64,000 nucleotides of DNA from Alopecurus myosuroides (GCA_028641055.1 CM054061.1:58202825-58266824), one strand, 5' to 3'. Positions 1 to 11,784 are shown, counted from the first letter of the stretch. Notes: generated by a model not told the origin, from the sequence alone. Numbers and translations are program-made.

Positions 1-1644
1 TCGCTTTCTTATCTGCTCCAAGATCGTCCCGATCCCGCGGATCATACCGGGCGCACATACGTTTCGATCGTCTCGTCGTTTCCCCGTCCGCCGTCGGCCG
101 CTCGTCAACTGCATCAGTTGATGCAATCGCGCCTGCTCACCGTCGTGAGGTCAAAGGGCAGCCACCTGCTTTTCAGGCAAAAAGGCAAAGTCTCATCGCC
201 TTTTGGCCTGAGGCCAACAGACGCCATCACCCCAAAAAGATTGACAAATGGAATGTCAAATTGATTTAACAAGTGCTGCTAGTACTCCTCGATCTTCAGT
301 CGGCACTGGCAACAAGGTAATCTAACCTAGTGCTAATTTATTTGCTTAGTTATGCAATGATTGGTTGACGACTGAATCAAGTTAAGTTAAACTAGTGCGG
401 TGAAGGCTGACTTGTGTGGCTAGTGTCGTCGCTTGGAGTGCACTTTTGGACGTTGAGTTGGGCGGCGCAAAGCCGTTCCTTTCTCCGGATCTCATAAAGA
501 AGAAGGGTTCAGTTCATGTGCACCAGCGTCTGAAGAACGCTGCTTGTGCCTTTTCGCGCCGTCAGTCAGATGACCAGATCTAACGCGTTTCAGCGAAAGA
601 CTGTCACACCAGCACGTACGGCCCAGATCGCAGCCTGGTGAAATAATTTCGAGTTCCAAGTGTACCATCATCATAGACTGGTTGGCTAGGTGGTGAAATG
701 GTGAAATGGAAGCAAACAATCCAGCGGCGGCGCGCACACTGACTGGAGCGCTGCAGCCGGCGAACGTGCTTGTTCATGCACGGGAAATATTAATGTCCCC
801 CTATTCCTACGTGTGGTACGATTTTGTTTTTTTCTTACCAAATTTCGTTGGGTATGGAAATGCTCTCTGCGGCATGAAAACTTCCGGACTAATCTTGAAT
901 AAAATTAAAATTTTCTTTAAATTTCTTAACAACTCAAACAATTTTGAAGGACCGCGGTTTGAAAGAATTTTTTGAAATGTTCAAAATTGCTGATAATATT
1001 TTTTTTTGTTCCAAGGGGGGGCTGGTCACTTTTTGAGGCCGAGACCGAGAAGTGGAAGTCATAATATAGAGATGTTTTTCTTCGCACCACACGTTCAAAA
1101 CCACCATAAGTGATGCCGAGGAAACACGCATGACATAAATTAGAATTTTCTTCTCGGACATAGGAACCAGCCATGTAAATACTTGAGTTTTCCGGTGAAA
1201 AGGGCTCTTCTACATGCATTAAATTTTGGAGCATGAAATTTATTTAGATGGAAACATACATATGTGTTAGCAAATTTTTGTTTACTACCTCTGTATCAAT
1301 GAATAAATTTAATCAAAATTCAAACATTACTAGATTTCACCAAATATATAACAATATCTACAATATTAACTAATTATATTATAGAAAATATACTGTGTAG
1401 TGATATCATTGGTTAAACTTAAACGTTGTTTATTTTTTTCTAAATTTATACGGATTCATTTGAGTGGAGCGAGTACATTATATATTAGGTTTAGTAAATT
1501 ATACATGTTCTAGCGCTAGAAAGTTGAACACCCCCCCACCCCACCCACCACCACCACCCACACACACATTTAACTCGCCATTTTCTTTGTGTGTAGATCA
1601 CAGCTGAAAAGCTATGTCGATGAAAATCACTATGTAATAATAGA
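1..1644. other. Intergenic flank upstream of kinase 1
   Basis: No gene was recognised. The first 900 bases align with 36158-37060, and the AT-rich part to 1240 aligns more loosely with 37060-37210. A C/A-rich simple stretch lies at about 1529-1567. Short open frames on both strands here are not conserved between the two duplicated copies and look fortuitous. Confidence 0.6.
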
Positions 1645-1653
1645 TATGATATG

Positions 1654-2142
1654 GCTAATTTTTTTAATAATACATTTTATATTATTATTTCGCAAAATAA
1701 TACATGAATATTATTTTTTGCAAAAATAATACATAGTCACAGTAGACCAGTGCGACTGAGACTAATCGCAGTAGGTGACTGCGACCGGACCATACGCACG
1801 GACCGCCGCATGTCGCAGTGGTAGAGTGCACATGAGACTAGTCGTGGTGGCATAGTAATTTTTGCCTGCAGTCTTAATTAAGACGCATGCATGCATGTTT
1901 ATCAGCTCACCATGCTGATTAATTAACTCTAATTAATTAGGAATGCTGATTAATTAAGTCTAATTAATTAGGAATTAATTAATTAAGACATGTACAATGA
2001 TTTGGATCCGGTCGCAGTATGCCACTGCGACAAGGCCTAGTCGTGGTCCCCGCCTGCGACTATGTATTATTTTTGCAAAATGTAAAATTCGTGTATTATT
2101 TTTCGAAATAGTAATAAAATGTATTATTTTTTAAAAAATAGC
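1654..2142. mobile_element. Mutator-type MITE with 9-bp target duplication
   Basis: A 489-bp non-coding element with long imperfect terminal inverted repeats of about 90 bp. The left end starts GCTAATTTTTTTAATAATAC and the right end read in reverse starts GCTATTTTTTAAAAAATAAT. It is flanked by a perfect 9-bp direct repeat, TATGATATG (1645-1653 and 2143-2151), the size made by Mutator-superfamily transposases. The core carries several short GTCGCAG/CTGCGAC inverted motifs. The matching place in unit 2 near 37500 has no such insert, so it probably arrived after the duplication. No ORF. Confidence 0.75.
1912..1973. repeat. Two-copy 31-bp tandem repeat inside the MITE
   Basis: Two adjacent 31-bp copies (1912-1942 and 1943-1973), differing at one or two bases, both AT-rich and built on TAATTAATTA. 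A TAATTAATTAAGAC tail follows. Palindromic GCATGCATGC lies just upstream at about 1884. Confidence 0.7.
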
Positions 2143-2151
2143 TATGATATG

Positions 2152-3556
2152 TACGGTAGTTTTTTTCCAGAACTCTTCGTTTCAACAATGAACTAAAATA
2201 TGTTAAAAATACTCGATTTTGATCCCCATTTATTTGGTATGTTTAGATCACAGATGAAAATTAGTATGGAGTGGAGATTTCTTGCACTTGGGCTCCAGTG
2301 CTCCTGCCACCTCAAAATATATTTAAAAAAGTTGAATTTTTAAAAATTCTAAAAAAGGAGTATGCATGATGTATCCTATAGAGGTGCAAAATTAAAGTGT
2401 GAAATACTTTATATTTAGACCGACATAAAATTGAAAAATTACAAATCTGATTATAGTTAACATTGCAAAATCTAATTTTTTTTCCATTTTTGTGCAGACT
2501 ATAATATAAAGACTTTTGCACTGGGATTTTGCGCTATATTTTTTCATATTTTTTTGAAGTGACGAGAGCATTGGATCTTGGGAGCAAAAACCACTTTCCG
2601 ATTAGTATGTCGATACTAGACTTATATATGTACTTACTTGTATATATTTTTTGAGAATCTTTCGAGTTCTAGAAATGAAGTTTATAATTAAACATCGATC
2701 TGGGAATCTACTTCGATTATTCGAAGGGTCATGCCATTCTCGGTGTAATATTGTGCTGTTGAATGCGATCGGTAACGGGTTGCTGCTACTGCCCTCCATG
2801 TTTCACAATGTAAGCCATTTTAGCATTGATACCGGAATCAACGGTGGAAAACGCCGTCCCGGGAGGTAGGTCACGCTTCGAGAAGAATTTCCAGGTTGAT
2901 TTTGGTCCATGGGGTCAAAACTGTTTGTAGATGTTGGCATGTTGGGCGCACACGCACACGAAATAGTCCGGTGGCCGAGCACCATAGTACCGGTGCAGCC
3001 GTGGACTTGGCATGCCACAGTGTCAAAGTGCCAGCCGTGGCGACCAAACATGGCCAACTCGTTTCAGCAGCCAGGCACATACGCTGACCTGCAGCACCGT
3101 TCCTTTCTACACACTACACGCGGATGTCCACGTTTATTCCATCCACATGACCAAGACTTTGACAAGTACCTTCCGAGAATCCTCGGATGAGCTCGGGATA
3201 ACCTCGAAACACTAGCGCTAATGGAAGACGACTTGGAGATGCGAGAGATTTGACACGGTTCTTTGGTTCTGGACACGCTGTTTATGTTTTTCTATTAGAG
3301 AGAAGCACGCGGGTTAAGACGGAGGACGAGCGTTAAGCTTGGTCAAGCTCCTTGCGTTCGCACTCACGGGGTCACCGCCCATCCGTCCATCCCATGGAAT
3401 GCCTTCGCCACGGGCCGCCGCCGCGAGCGCGTGCTGGAGGACAGAAAAGAACTTGCTTCCCACGCCTTTCCGCTTCCGTACTTCCTAATCCTCACATGCC
3501 AATCACCTTCGTATGTGCTAAACTTGCAATCTCCCCAACTTTTCTTCTCCTCCCGC
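2152..3556. other. Kinase 1 upstream region
   Basis: No gene was recognised. The block from about 2840 to 3556 is strongly conserved with 38330-38982 of unit 2, including the pyrimidine-rich stretch just before the TATA box. That conservation is consistent with a retained promoter. Confidence 0.5.
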
Positions 3557-3564
3557 TATATATA
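3557..3564 (+). promoter_or_regulatory. TATA box of kinase 1
   Basis: TATATATA lies 106 bases before the start codon. The same motif sits at 38983-38990, 119 bases before the paralogous start, and flanking bases (GCTATATATACGCTCA) match between the copies. Transcription would be expected to start about 30 bases downstream. Confidence 0.65.
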
Positions 3565-3669
3565 CGCTCATCAGCATTCAGCACAAGACAAGTAAGCTCC
3601 AAACAGAGGACCGACCAACACAACAGAAACCACACAACCTAATTCGCGACGCAGAGGAAAGCAAAGAAG

Positions 3670-5010
3670 ATGTCGATGGCTCCCAGCAAGCAATGGACGC
3701 GGATGCGCACGCTGGGCCGCGGCGCGTCGGGCGCGGAGGTGTTCCTCGCGGCGGACGACGCGTCCGGTGAGCTCTTCGCGGTCAAATCGACGTGCGCGTC
3801 CGGCGCGGCGGCGCTGAGGCGGGAGCAGGAGATCATGTCCGCGCTGCGCTCACCGCGCGTTGTCTCCTGCTTCGGCGGACGCGCCGGCCGCGACGGGTCG
3901 TACCAGCTTTTCCTCGAGTTCGCCCCCAGGGGCTCGCTAGCCGACGAGATCGCACGCACCGGTGGCCTCGATGAGCACGCCGTCCGGGCCTACGCGGCCG
4001 ACGTGGCGGCGGGGCTCGCTTACCTCCACGGGGCCAACTTGGTTCACGGCGACGTCAAGGCACGGAACGTGGTGATCGGCGCCGACGGCCGCGCCAAGCT
4101 CGCGGACTTCGGGTGCGCGAGGAAGTCTGACGCCGGCGGGCCGATCATCGGCGGCACGCCGGCGTTCATGGCCCCGGAAGTGGCGCGCGGGGAGGAACAG
4201 GGCCCTGCGGCCGACGTCTGGGCGCTCGGGTGCACGGTCGTCGAGATGGCCACCGGCCGCGCCCCCTGGAGCGCCATGGGCGTTGACGCGCTCGCGGCGA
4301 TGCACAGGATCGGGTACACGGACGCAGTGCCCGAGGTGCCCCAATGGCTTTCCGACGAGGCGAAAGATTTCCTGAGCATGTGCTTGGTTAGGCAGGCCAA
4401 AGATCGGTGCACAGCGGCGCAGCTGCTGGAGCACCCGTTCTTGTTCTCCGCTGGCATCAACGAGAAGCTGGAAGACATGAAGAGCAAGTGGGTGTCGCCC
4501 AAGAGCACGCTGGACGCGGCATTCTGGGAGTCAGAGTCCGACAGCGAGGACGAACTGTCAGTGTCCCACAGCTCGGCCGAGAGGATCAAGGCGTTGTCCT
4601 GTCCTGCCTCGGCGCTTCCCGACTGGGACTCCGACGAGGGCTGGTTGGATGTGCTCTCGGCACCAACGGAAGATGCACCGCACTCCGACGCGGTGTCCGT
4701 GCCGGTCGAGGAGGCGACAGAAGTGGGCGAGAAAATCAGGAGCGAAGAACCCAACGGCGAAGACTCGGGCCTCGTTGACATCGTCGTGGATTACAACGGC
4801 AGTGCCAGCATCCTCACTGTTGGAGAAGCCAACGATGATTCACTCAGAAGCATCAATGCAACAGAAGCTTTAGTCCGCCGAGAATTACCGTGTAAATTAC
4901 TACAGTTGTGCGACACAAGCATTAATGCAATAAATTTCGTTATCGCACAAACACTCTGCCTCTGTTTCTTATCTAACGATTCCTCTCCCCATTGCGATAC
5001 GTTCGATTAG
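3670..5010 (+). CDS. MAPKKK17/18-like protein kinase, copy 1
   Basis: Predicted 446-residue serine/threonine kinase of the plant MEKK-type MAPKKK group (Arabidopsis MAPKKK17/18-like, known from ABA and stress MAPK cascades; function here is inferred from family). The kinase domain spans about residues 9-258: Gly-loop GRGASG at 16-21, ATP-binding Lys39, catalytic loop HGDVKARN from His126, DFG at Asp146, then GTPAFMAPE ending at 170. The usual HRD arginine is Gly. A 190-residue acidic, Ser-rich tail follows, starting with WVSPKSTLDAAFWESES. Intron-less and very GC-rich, as common for grass genes of this group. The ATG at 3670 was chosen because it immediately precedes the stretch conserved with the paralogue at 39109 and follows a TATA box. 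The last 60 residues are poorly conserved, so the true stop is the least certain part. MAP2K partner unknown. Confidence 0.9.
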   Translation: MSMAPSKQWTRMRTLGRGASGAEVFLAADDASGELFAVKSTCASGAAALRREQEIMSALRSPRVVSCFGGRAGRDGSYQLFLEFAPRGSLADEIARTGGLDEHAVRAYAADVAAGLAYLHGANLVHGDVKARNVVIGADGRAKLADFGCARKSDAGGPIIGGTPAFMAPEVARGEEQGPAADVWALGCTVVEMATGRAPWSAMGVDALAAMHRIGYTDAVPEVPQWLSDEAKDFLSMCLVRQAKDRCTAAQLLEHPFLFSAGINEKLEDMKSKWVSPKSTLDAAFWESESDSEDELSVSHSSAERIKALSCPASALPDWDSDEGWLDVLSAPTEDAPHSDAVSVPVEEATEVGEKIRSEEPNGEDSGLVDIVVDYNGSASILTVGEANDDSLRSINATEALVRRELPCKLLQLCDTSINAINFVIAQTLCLCFLSNDSSPHCDTFD

Positions 5011-5691
5011 GTTCTTGCACAAACGCTCGTCCGAGTAGCCGTGACTCCTATCCGACGGAGGCAAAAACAGAGTAAATTCTCAGCTTGGCGGCCACGCTGC
5101 AGGCCGAAGCTTCCACGGCGGAAAGGATGGAGTCGACGCGGAAAGCGCAGTGTCATGGCGGATGTAGAAAGGATCCGTGAGAAAGGAGTACCGGCAGAGT
5201 CAAAAACCTCTTGTTGGGCTACGTGGGTTCAGGAGAGGCGACGCGCCGGCGGTTAAAGTAGTCCAGCGAGAAGGCAGACCTTTTCTTTCTACAAGTAAGC
5301 GCCGCGTCGTCCAGTCGAGAGGTTGCTTCGCCAGGTGGAGATCGATCTAACAACGGGGAGATATCCATCACCCCTCCGACCACCGCTGTCCTCTGAGCGG
5401 ACCCTCTCGCCGCTCTGTGCATTGGCTCGGACTCGTCTAGACGCCGTGCACTTCTGGATAGCGTGTCGGGGCGGGCCGTGGGGGTATGCATTATCGGCTG
5501 CTGCGTGCCGGCGCATTCGACAGGGCCATGTTTCTATATAGACGGATAAAAGCGGATAGTATCGATCTCATGTTCAGATAGATCGTACGGCACACGACCA
5601 AATGACGGGCTCGAAAGTCGAAACCTTTTTTTGCCGATAAGCGAGTGTTAGCTAGACGTACGGCACGCTCTGCCGCAATCGACAATCCGTT
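5011..5691. other. Kinase 1 downstream flank
   Basis: No gene was recognised. It aligns with 40498-41100 downstream of kinase 2, with several small indels. Short open frames here differ between the copies. The copia element begins at its right edge. Confidence 0.55.
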
Positions 5692-5696
5692 ATCCC

Positions 5697-5860
5697 TGTT
5701 AGAGTTATAATAGTATTCGTGTACGTATGTAACTAGACATGATCTAGGTTTTCTATCTATTGTAACTTGTAACACAAGGCAATGTGCCGCTTATATAAAC
5801 ACGTATCAGGGACTCGGAAACTCATCCGAGTAGATCCCTTTACCCTCGTCAACTTTGACA
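5697..5860 (+). repeat. Copia 5' LTR
   Basis: 164 bp, beginning TGTT and ending GACA. A TATA-like TTATATAAAC lies at 5791-5800. It matches 10517-10680 base for base by eye. Confidence 0.97.
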
Positions 5861-5873
5861 TGGTATCAAGAGC
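5861..5873 (+). other. Copia primer-binding site
   Basis: TGGTATCAAGAGC directly follows the 5' LTR. It matches the plant initiator-Met tRNA 3' end apart from an extra A. Confidence 0.8.
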
Positions 5874-5966
5874 TGGCTCTTCCGCCGCATCTACCTGATC
5901 GCTACAGAAAAACATCCCCGACCAAAACCCTAGACTCACCGCCGCCACCGCCACCTGCAGATCGCC

Positions 5967-8900
5967 ATGGCTTCATCGTCGACAACCTCCCCCATCCACC
6001 TCGGGAATCCTCCGTCCGACAAGCTCACCCGAGACAACCATCAATTGTGGCGTGCCGTTGTTCTGCCCGCAATCCGCGGTGCCCAGCTTCTCGGCCTTCT
6101 GGATTGAACTGACGCGGCGCCGCCGCAAACGCTCTCTGTTCAGGCCACCGCTACCGATACTGACAAATCTCCCAAGACAGTACCAAATCCGGCATACGCT
6201 GCGTGGCTTTCACGAGATCAGATCGTGCTCTCCTATCTTCTTCAATGCATCTCGCCGGGAATTCTTACCCATGTCATGCGCTTGGAGCACTCCGCCGCTG
6301 TCTGGAAAGCACTGGAAACAATGTTTGCTTCTCAAAGCCAATCCAAGATCACGAATCTTAGGGTTGCGATTGCAACAACCAAACGACTCAATGATTCTGC
6401 GTCTGTTTATCTAGCCAAGATGCAGTCCATCGCCGACGAACTCGCTGCCGCTGGCCGTCCTGTTCCCGAAGATGAACAGGTCTCCTTTATCATGGCAGGC
6501 CTTGGTCCTCGCTATGAATCTGTCATCGCAGCCTATGGAGTTCTCCAAACTACACCAAGCCTTCAAGAGCTATATGCTCAAATTCAGTCCTACGACGAGC
6601 GGCAGGCCCTCAACTATGGGCCAAATTCTGGCGGCTTTGAGACCTCTGCCAACGCCGCTATGCGCCAAAACCGGCCACGCCAAGATGGTGGTCAGTACTC
6701 CTATGGCCGGGGCGCCCCACGAGATGATCGCCGAGATCGGCGTGACGACCAGCGCTACGAGCGCCGTGATTATCAGCGTGATGACCGCCAGCGTGATTAT
6801 CAGCGAGAAGATCGCCCTCCTCGGCAAGGACGCGGAGGGGGACGTGCACCCACAGGAGGTGGGCGTGGCCGAGGCCGTGGACGCCGCCGAACTACCCCTT
6901 GGGTGGATGTTACCTGTCAATTGTGTGATCGAGAAGGTCACCCGGCAAAGGATTGTTGGTACCGATTTGAAGATCATGACGATTCCAGATACAATAACAA
7001 GGAGGTCAATAATGCTTCGTATAATGTGGATCCAAATTGGTACTCTGACTCCGGTGCAACTCACCACATAACTGGAGAACTCAACAATCTTACGATGCGT
7101 GATGCATATCGTGGCAATGATCGTGTTAACACCGCCAATGGGCAAGGTATGGCTATTACTCATGTTGGTCATTCTATTGTTCATAATCCCTCTAAGAATT
7201 TTCATCTTCGTAATGTACTCCATGTGCCTAGTGCCTCAAAAAATCTCCTTTCCGTACATCGTTTCACTCTTGACAATAATGTTTATCTCGAGTTTCACCC
7301 CTTTCATTTTCTTATTAAGGATCAGCTCACGGGGAAGATACTTCATAAGGGTCGCTGTGTGGGTGGCCTATACCCTCTCATCTCTTCCTTGGTGTCACCT
7401 CTCGAGTCTACAAAGAGTGCCTTCATTGCCACCAAGCCATCTCAAGCAAGGTGGCATAGTCGTCTTGGTCATCCCTCGTTTTCAATTGTTAGTCAAATTC
7501 TTAGCAAGAATAAGCTTTCCTTCTCCAAAGATGGAAGTAGTGAGTTAGTCTGTGATTCATGTCAAAAAGCAAAGAGTCATCAGTTGCCCTATCCTATCTC
7601 TACTAGTGTGTCTACGGTTCCCTTACAATTGGTCTTTTCTGATGTATGGGGACCTGCTCCCATGTCTGTTGGTCGTCATGAGTACTATGTCAGCTTTGTT
7701 GATGATTATAGCAAGTATTCCTGGATTTATTTGCTTAAGAAAAAATCTGATACTATTGATGCTTTTATTGCCTTTCAAACTCTTGTTGAACGCAAATTCA
7801 ACAGGAAAATCTTGGCTGTTCAATCTGACGGAGGAGGAGAGTATGTTAAACTAAGTCAGTTACTCCAAAAACAAGGGATTTCACATCTCATGTCATGTCC
7901 CCATGCTCATCAGCAAAACGGTCCTGCTGAAAGAAAACATCGCCATATTGTCGAAGTTGGTCTTGCACTTCTTGCTAATGCTCATATGCCTTTGAAATTT
8001 TGGGATGAAGATTTCCTCACAGCCACGTATCTCATTAACATGCTCCCTAGCAAAGTTATCAATCATGACACACCTGTTCATCGTTTACTAGGTACTCAAC
8101 CAAACTACAATGCTCTTCGTGTTTTTGGTTGTGCGTGCTGGCCAAATCTTCGTCCCTATAACAAACGCAAACTTGCGTTTCGATCCACACAGTGTGTGTT
8201 TTTAGGGTATAGCACTCGTCACAAGGGAGTTAAGTGCCTAGAGGTCTCGACTGGTCGTGTCTATATATCTAGAGATGTTGTTTTTGATGAGGCCATTTTT
8301 CCCTTTCAAAAATTGCATCCTAATGCTGGTGCTCTTCTTCGGCATGAAATACTACTTCTTGACAACTCTCTTCTTAATGGGATTGAACATATAGATGATT
8401 CTAACATGGTTAATACTCATACTGTTGACCCCCTTGCTAGTGCTACTCATGTGCAGGATACTAGCCAAGAAAATATTGCTGCGGCTTCAAATTCCAGAGA
8501 AAACGGTGCAGAAACTAGCCAAAATCACTCATTTTCGGAATCAGCACAAGATGACAGAAGCACGGAATCTGAGGAGGATCCGACAGAATCCTCCTCGGGA
8601 TCACCTCCTGCCACACCTGGTCGGCGCTCCCTGCGAGGTGGATCGTCCCCGCACCAATCCCCGTCCTCGACTGGTCCGAGCCCTCCTCCGCGCCAATCAC
8701 CGGCCGCCAGCGCAACGCGCTCTGCGCCTGACCAGACGCCCCCGGGATTCTCTGCGCCATCCAGCTCTCAGCTATCGGCCACACCATTGGCCACTGGATC
8801 TCCTGCGGGGTCTGCTGATTCCCACGCTGCAGGATCTTCTGCACCCGATCAACCGGTGATCTCGCCTGTGCTGCCGCTAGCTCGCCCTTCTACACGAGCA

Positions 8901-10505
8901 AGTAGGGGCATAATCAAGAAGAAACAATACCCTGATGGTACCGTTCGGTGGTGCTTATCTGCGGTTTCCGAGGAACCAGCCACACTTGTTGATGCTCTCG
9001 TTGATCCTCATTGGAAAAAGGCTATGGACGAAGAATATGACGCTCTTCTTCAGAATAAAACATGGCATTTGGTTCCTTCTCGATGTGGTCACAATATTAT
9101 TGACTGCCGTTGGATTTATAAGGTTAAACGGAAGTCTGATGGATCTATTGACAGGCACAAGGCACGTCTTGTTGCCAAAGGATACAAACAACGCTATGGT
9201 ATAGACTATGAAGATACTTTTAGCCCGGTTGTTAAAATTGCTACTGTTCGTCTTGTTCTGGCTCTTTCTGTTTCCAGGGGATGGAGTTTGCGACAGCTAG
9301 ATGTCAAGAACGCGTTCTTACATGGTGTTCTGGAAGAGGAGGTCTACATGAGACAACCCCCAGGGTATGAGGATCCACACAAACCTGACTATATATGCAA
9401 ACTTGATAAAGCTCTCTATGGACTTAAGCAGGCACCTCGAGCATGGTTTTCTCGTCTGAGTACAAAGCTTGTCAGTTATGGGTTTATTCCTTCCAAATCT
9501 GATACATCATTATTCATCTACAAACGGTCTAGTATTACTATTTACATGCTCATTTATGTGGATGATATCATTGTTGCTAGTTCTTCAGCTGCTGCTACAG
9601 ATGCTCTTCTCAAAGATTTGCATCAAGAGTTCTCTCTCAAAGACCTTGGTAGTCTTCATTATTTTCTTGGTATTGAAGTTCAGAAACATTCAGATGGTCT
9701 CAGGCTTAATCAGTCCAAATATGCCAAGGATATTCTTACTCGTGCTGGTATGCAAATGTGCACAGGAGTTACTACTCCTCTCTCTTCTTCTGAAAAAATA
9801 TCAGCCAGGGAGGGAGAATTATTGGGTCCTGATGATAGCACCAAATACAGGAGTTTGGTTGGTGCTCTCCAGTATCTTACTCTTACACGGCCTGATATTT
9901 CTTATGCTGTCAATAAAATTTGTCAATATTTGCATGCTCCTACAACAATACATTGGACAGCAGCCAAACGAGTACTGAGATATGTCAAACATACTATTGA
10001 TGTTGGTCTTACTTTTATGAGATCTTCTTCTATGCTAGTCAGTGCATTTTCTGATGCTGACTGGGCTGGATGTGTGGATGATAGAAGATCCACAGGAGGT
10101 TTTGCTGTCTTTTATGGTCCTAATCTTATTTCTTGGAGTGCAAAGAAACAAGCTACAGTATCAAGGTCTAGTACTGAAGCAGAATACAAGTCCTTAGCTA
10201 ATGCCACTGCTGAAGTTATTTGGATACAATCTTTACTCAAGGAACTTGGAGTAAAATCATCTCAACCACCCGTGTTGTGGTGTGATAATTTGGGAGCTAC
10301 ATATCTTTCAGCTAATCCTGTGTTTCATGCACGAGCTAAACACATTGAGATTGATTTTCACTTTGTTAGAGAGAGAGTTCTCAACAAGCAACTGGAAATT
10401 CGGTTTATTCCTTCAAAGGATCAGGTGGCTGATGGGTTCACTAAGCCACTCCCTCATCGTATGTTTGAAGAGTTTAAACATAATCTCAACTTGTGTAAGT
10501 TGTGA
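5967..10505 (+). pseudogene. Copia gag-pol polyprotein with one in-frame stop
   Basis: One frame runs from the ATG at 5967 to 10505 and is broken only by TGA at 6105-6107 (codon 47); an internal ATG at 6225 opens 1426 codons. From that ATG: gag, CCHC zinc knuckle [14 protein letters not shown] (231-244), aspartic protease DSGA (Asp275), GAG-pre-integrase HHCC region with CDSCQKAK, integrase with Asp473, Asp535 and Glu569, reverse transcriptase with YVDD (1111-1114), and a copia-type RNase H near the C-terminus. The domain order protease-integrase-RT-RNase H is diagnostic of copia. Apart from the early stop nothing looks damaged. Whether translation can begin downstream of the stop is unknown. 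Function is self-replication only, with no host role evident. Confidence 0.93.
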
Positions 10506-10516
10506 TTAAGGGAGGG

Positions 10517-10680
10517 TGTTAGAGTTATAATAGTATTCGTGTACGTATGTAACTAGACATGATCTAGGTTTTCTATCTATTGTAACTTGTAACACAAGGC
10601 AATGTGCCGCTTATATAAACACGTATCAGGGACTCGGAAACTCATCCGAGTAGATCCCTTTACCCTCGTCAACTTTGACA
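10517..10680 (+). repeat. Copia 3' LTR
   Basis: 164 bp, identical by eye to 5697-5860, preceded by the polypurine tract and followed by the ATCCC target duplication. Confidence 0.97.
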
Positions 10681-10685
10681 ATCCC

Positions 10686-11299
10686 GATTGTCATCGCCGA
10701 TGCTCGGCCGTACGCCAACGGTATATGCAGGCGTGGCCGCCGCCCCTGCAAGCCACGGCATGCGCACCACGAGAAACAGCTGATGACAACGTCGAGAGCC
10801 GGTGCCACGGTGCGCGTCGATCGGTCCGTGCCCAACCTAACTGAATTGTTTTTTTGGTTTATCGACGCGTATCATATCTTCCCGGAACACGTAAGAACGC
10901 ACGCATCGGCCGGGCCAGACGCGCACCACGGCGCTCTGCACGTCGGCACCAGACGAGAGCGCTCCCGGCTGGCCGGCTGACCAAGATTCTTTCACGGTTC
11001 ACGCGGCGGGCCGTTGTTTAGGAGCGAGTGGAGAAAGACGGCGATCGAGATCGACAGCAACACAAGGGCATGAAAGCGTCCACAGATCAGAAAGCTATTT
11101 CTCTTTAGCAGAAAGCTAGGCAGCGACACAAGCTACCCGGTAGGAATCAACACGCGGCGTGCACAGGAGCAGGCGATCACCATGCATGGGCGTACGTCTA
11201 CTCTTATATCTGGTTTGCATGCCTGAGATATGACGAAATGATTAGTGAAGACAAAAGTAGAAAACAAACTTATTCTTTTTACTAACACAATGTTTTGTT
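10686..11299. other. Unit 1 flank with a micro-inverted segment
   Basis: No gene. 10681-10960 is collinear with 41109-41440 of unit 2. About 10963-11198 matches unit 2 (about 41466-41702) only as its reverse complement. 11205-11299 is collinear again, with 43927-44020. The flanks of the inverted piece carry GGCCGGC-type motifs. Confidence 0.75.
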
Positions 11300-11304
11300 T
11301 AATT

Positions 11305-11784
11305 TGTTGGAATATGTGTCGAATATGTGTACGAGTAGGGCTACGCTAGGACTTGTAATTAAACGGAAGGTTAGGTGTTTGAGTCGGACACGTGTAACCT
11401 GGCCTAATATATAAAGGCACCGGGGTAGCCCAAATAGACACGACGAAAGCTAGTAGGCTAGACACAAGATCACGAGGGGACGGTCCGGCGCCCGTGGCAG
11501 GGGCGGCCGGACCGGCATGGCGTTGAGATCTGGTGCGTCTGTATTGCCTCGGCTGGCTTGTCGTCGATGGCGACTTGATAGCAGCAGGCGCGCAAGGGGA
11601 GCCGGCGGCTTGTGCCGGCGACCAAGGCGGCCGGTGCAGCGGTATCAATGGGGAGGTGCGCCCGTAGTCATGCCCCGCAGATGTAGGCGAGTTCGCCGAA
11701 CTGCGTTAACAAATCTCGGTGTCGTCATCGTGCTACGATTGCTTGGTCCTAGGTAGATCGACTAAGCGCCTACGATTTGTAACA
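11305..11784 (+). repeat. 5' LTR of the 2.87-kb element
   Basis: 480 bp; TATATAAA at 11408-11415 is a likely LTR promoter TATA box. Confidence 0.93.

Larger units (their letters stand above)
5697..10680 (+). mobile_element. Complete Ty1/copia LTR retrotransposon
   Basis: A 4984-bp element. Two 164-bp LTRs start TGTTAGAG and end TTTGACA and are identical by eye. It is flanked by the perfect 5-bp target duplication ATCCC (5692-5696 and 10681-10685). Primer-binding site at 5861-5873 matches the initiator Met tRNA type (TGGTATCAAGAGC), and the polypurine tract AAGGGAGGG is at 10508-10516. The uninterrupted sequence continues in unit 2 at about 41109, which marks the empty site. Identical LTRs point to a very recent insertion. 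Confidence 0.97.

Noticed and set aside
4044..4781. Long minus-strand ORF opposite kinase 1 (and 39333-40220 opposite kinase 2)
   Set aside because: A shadow frame produced by GC-rich coding sequence on the other strand.
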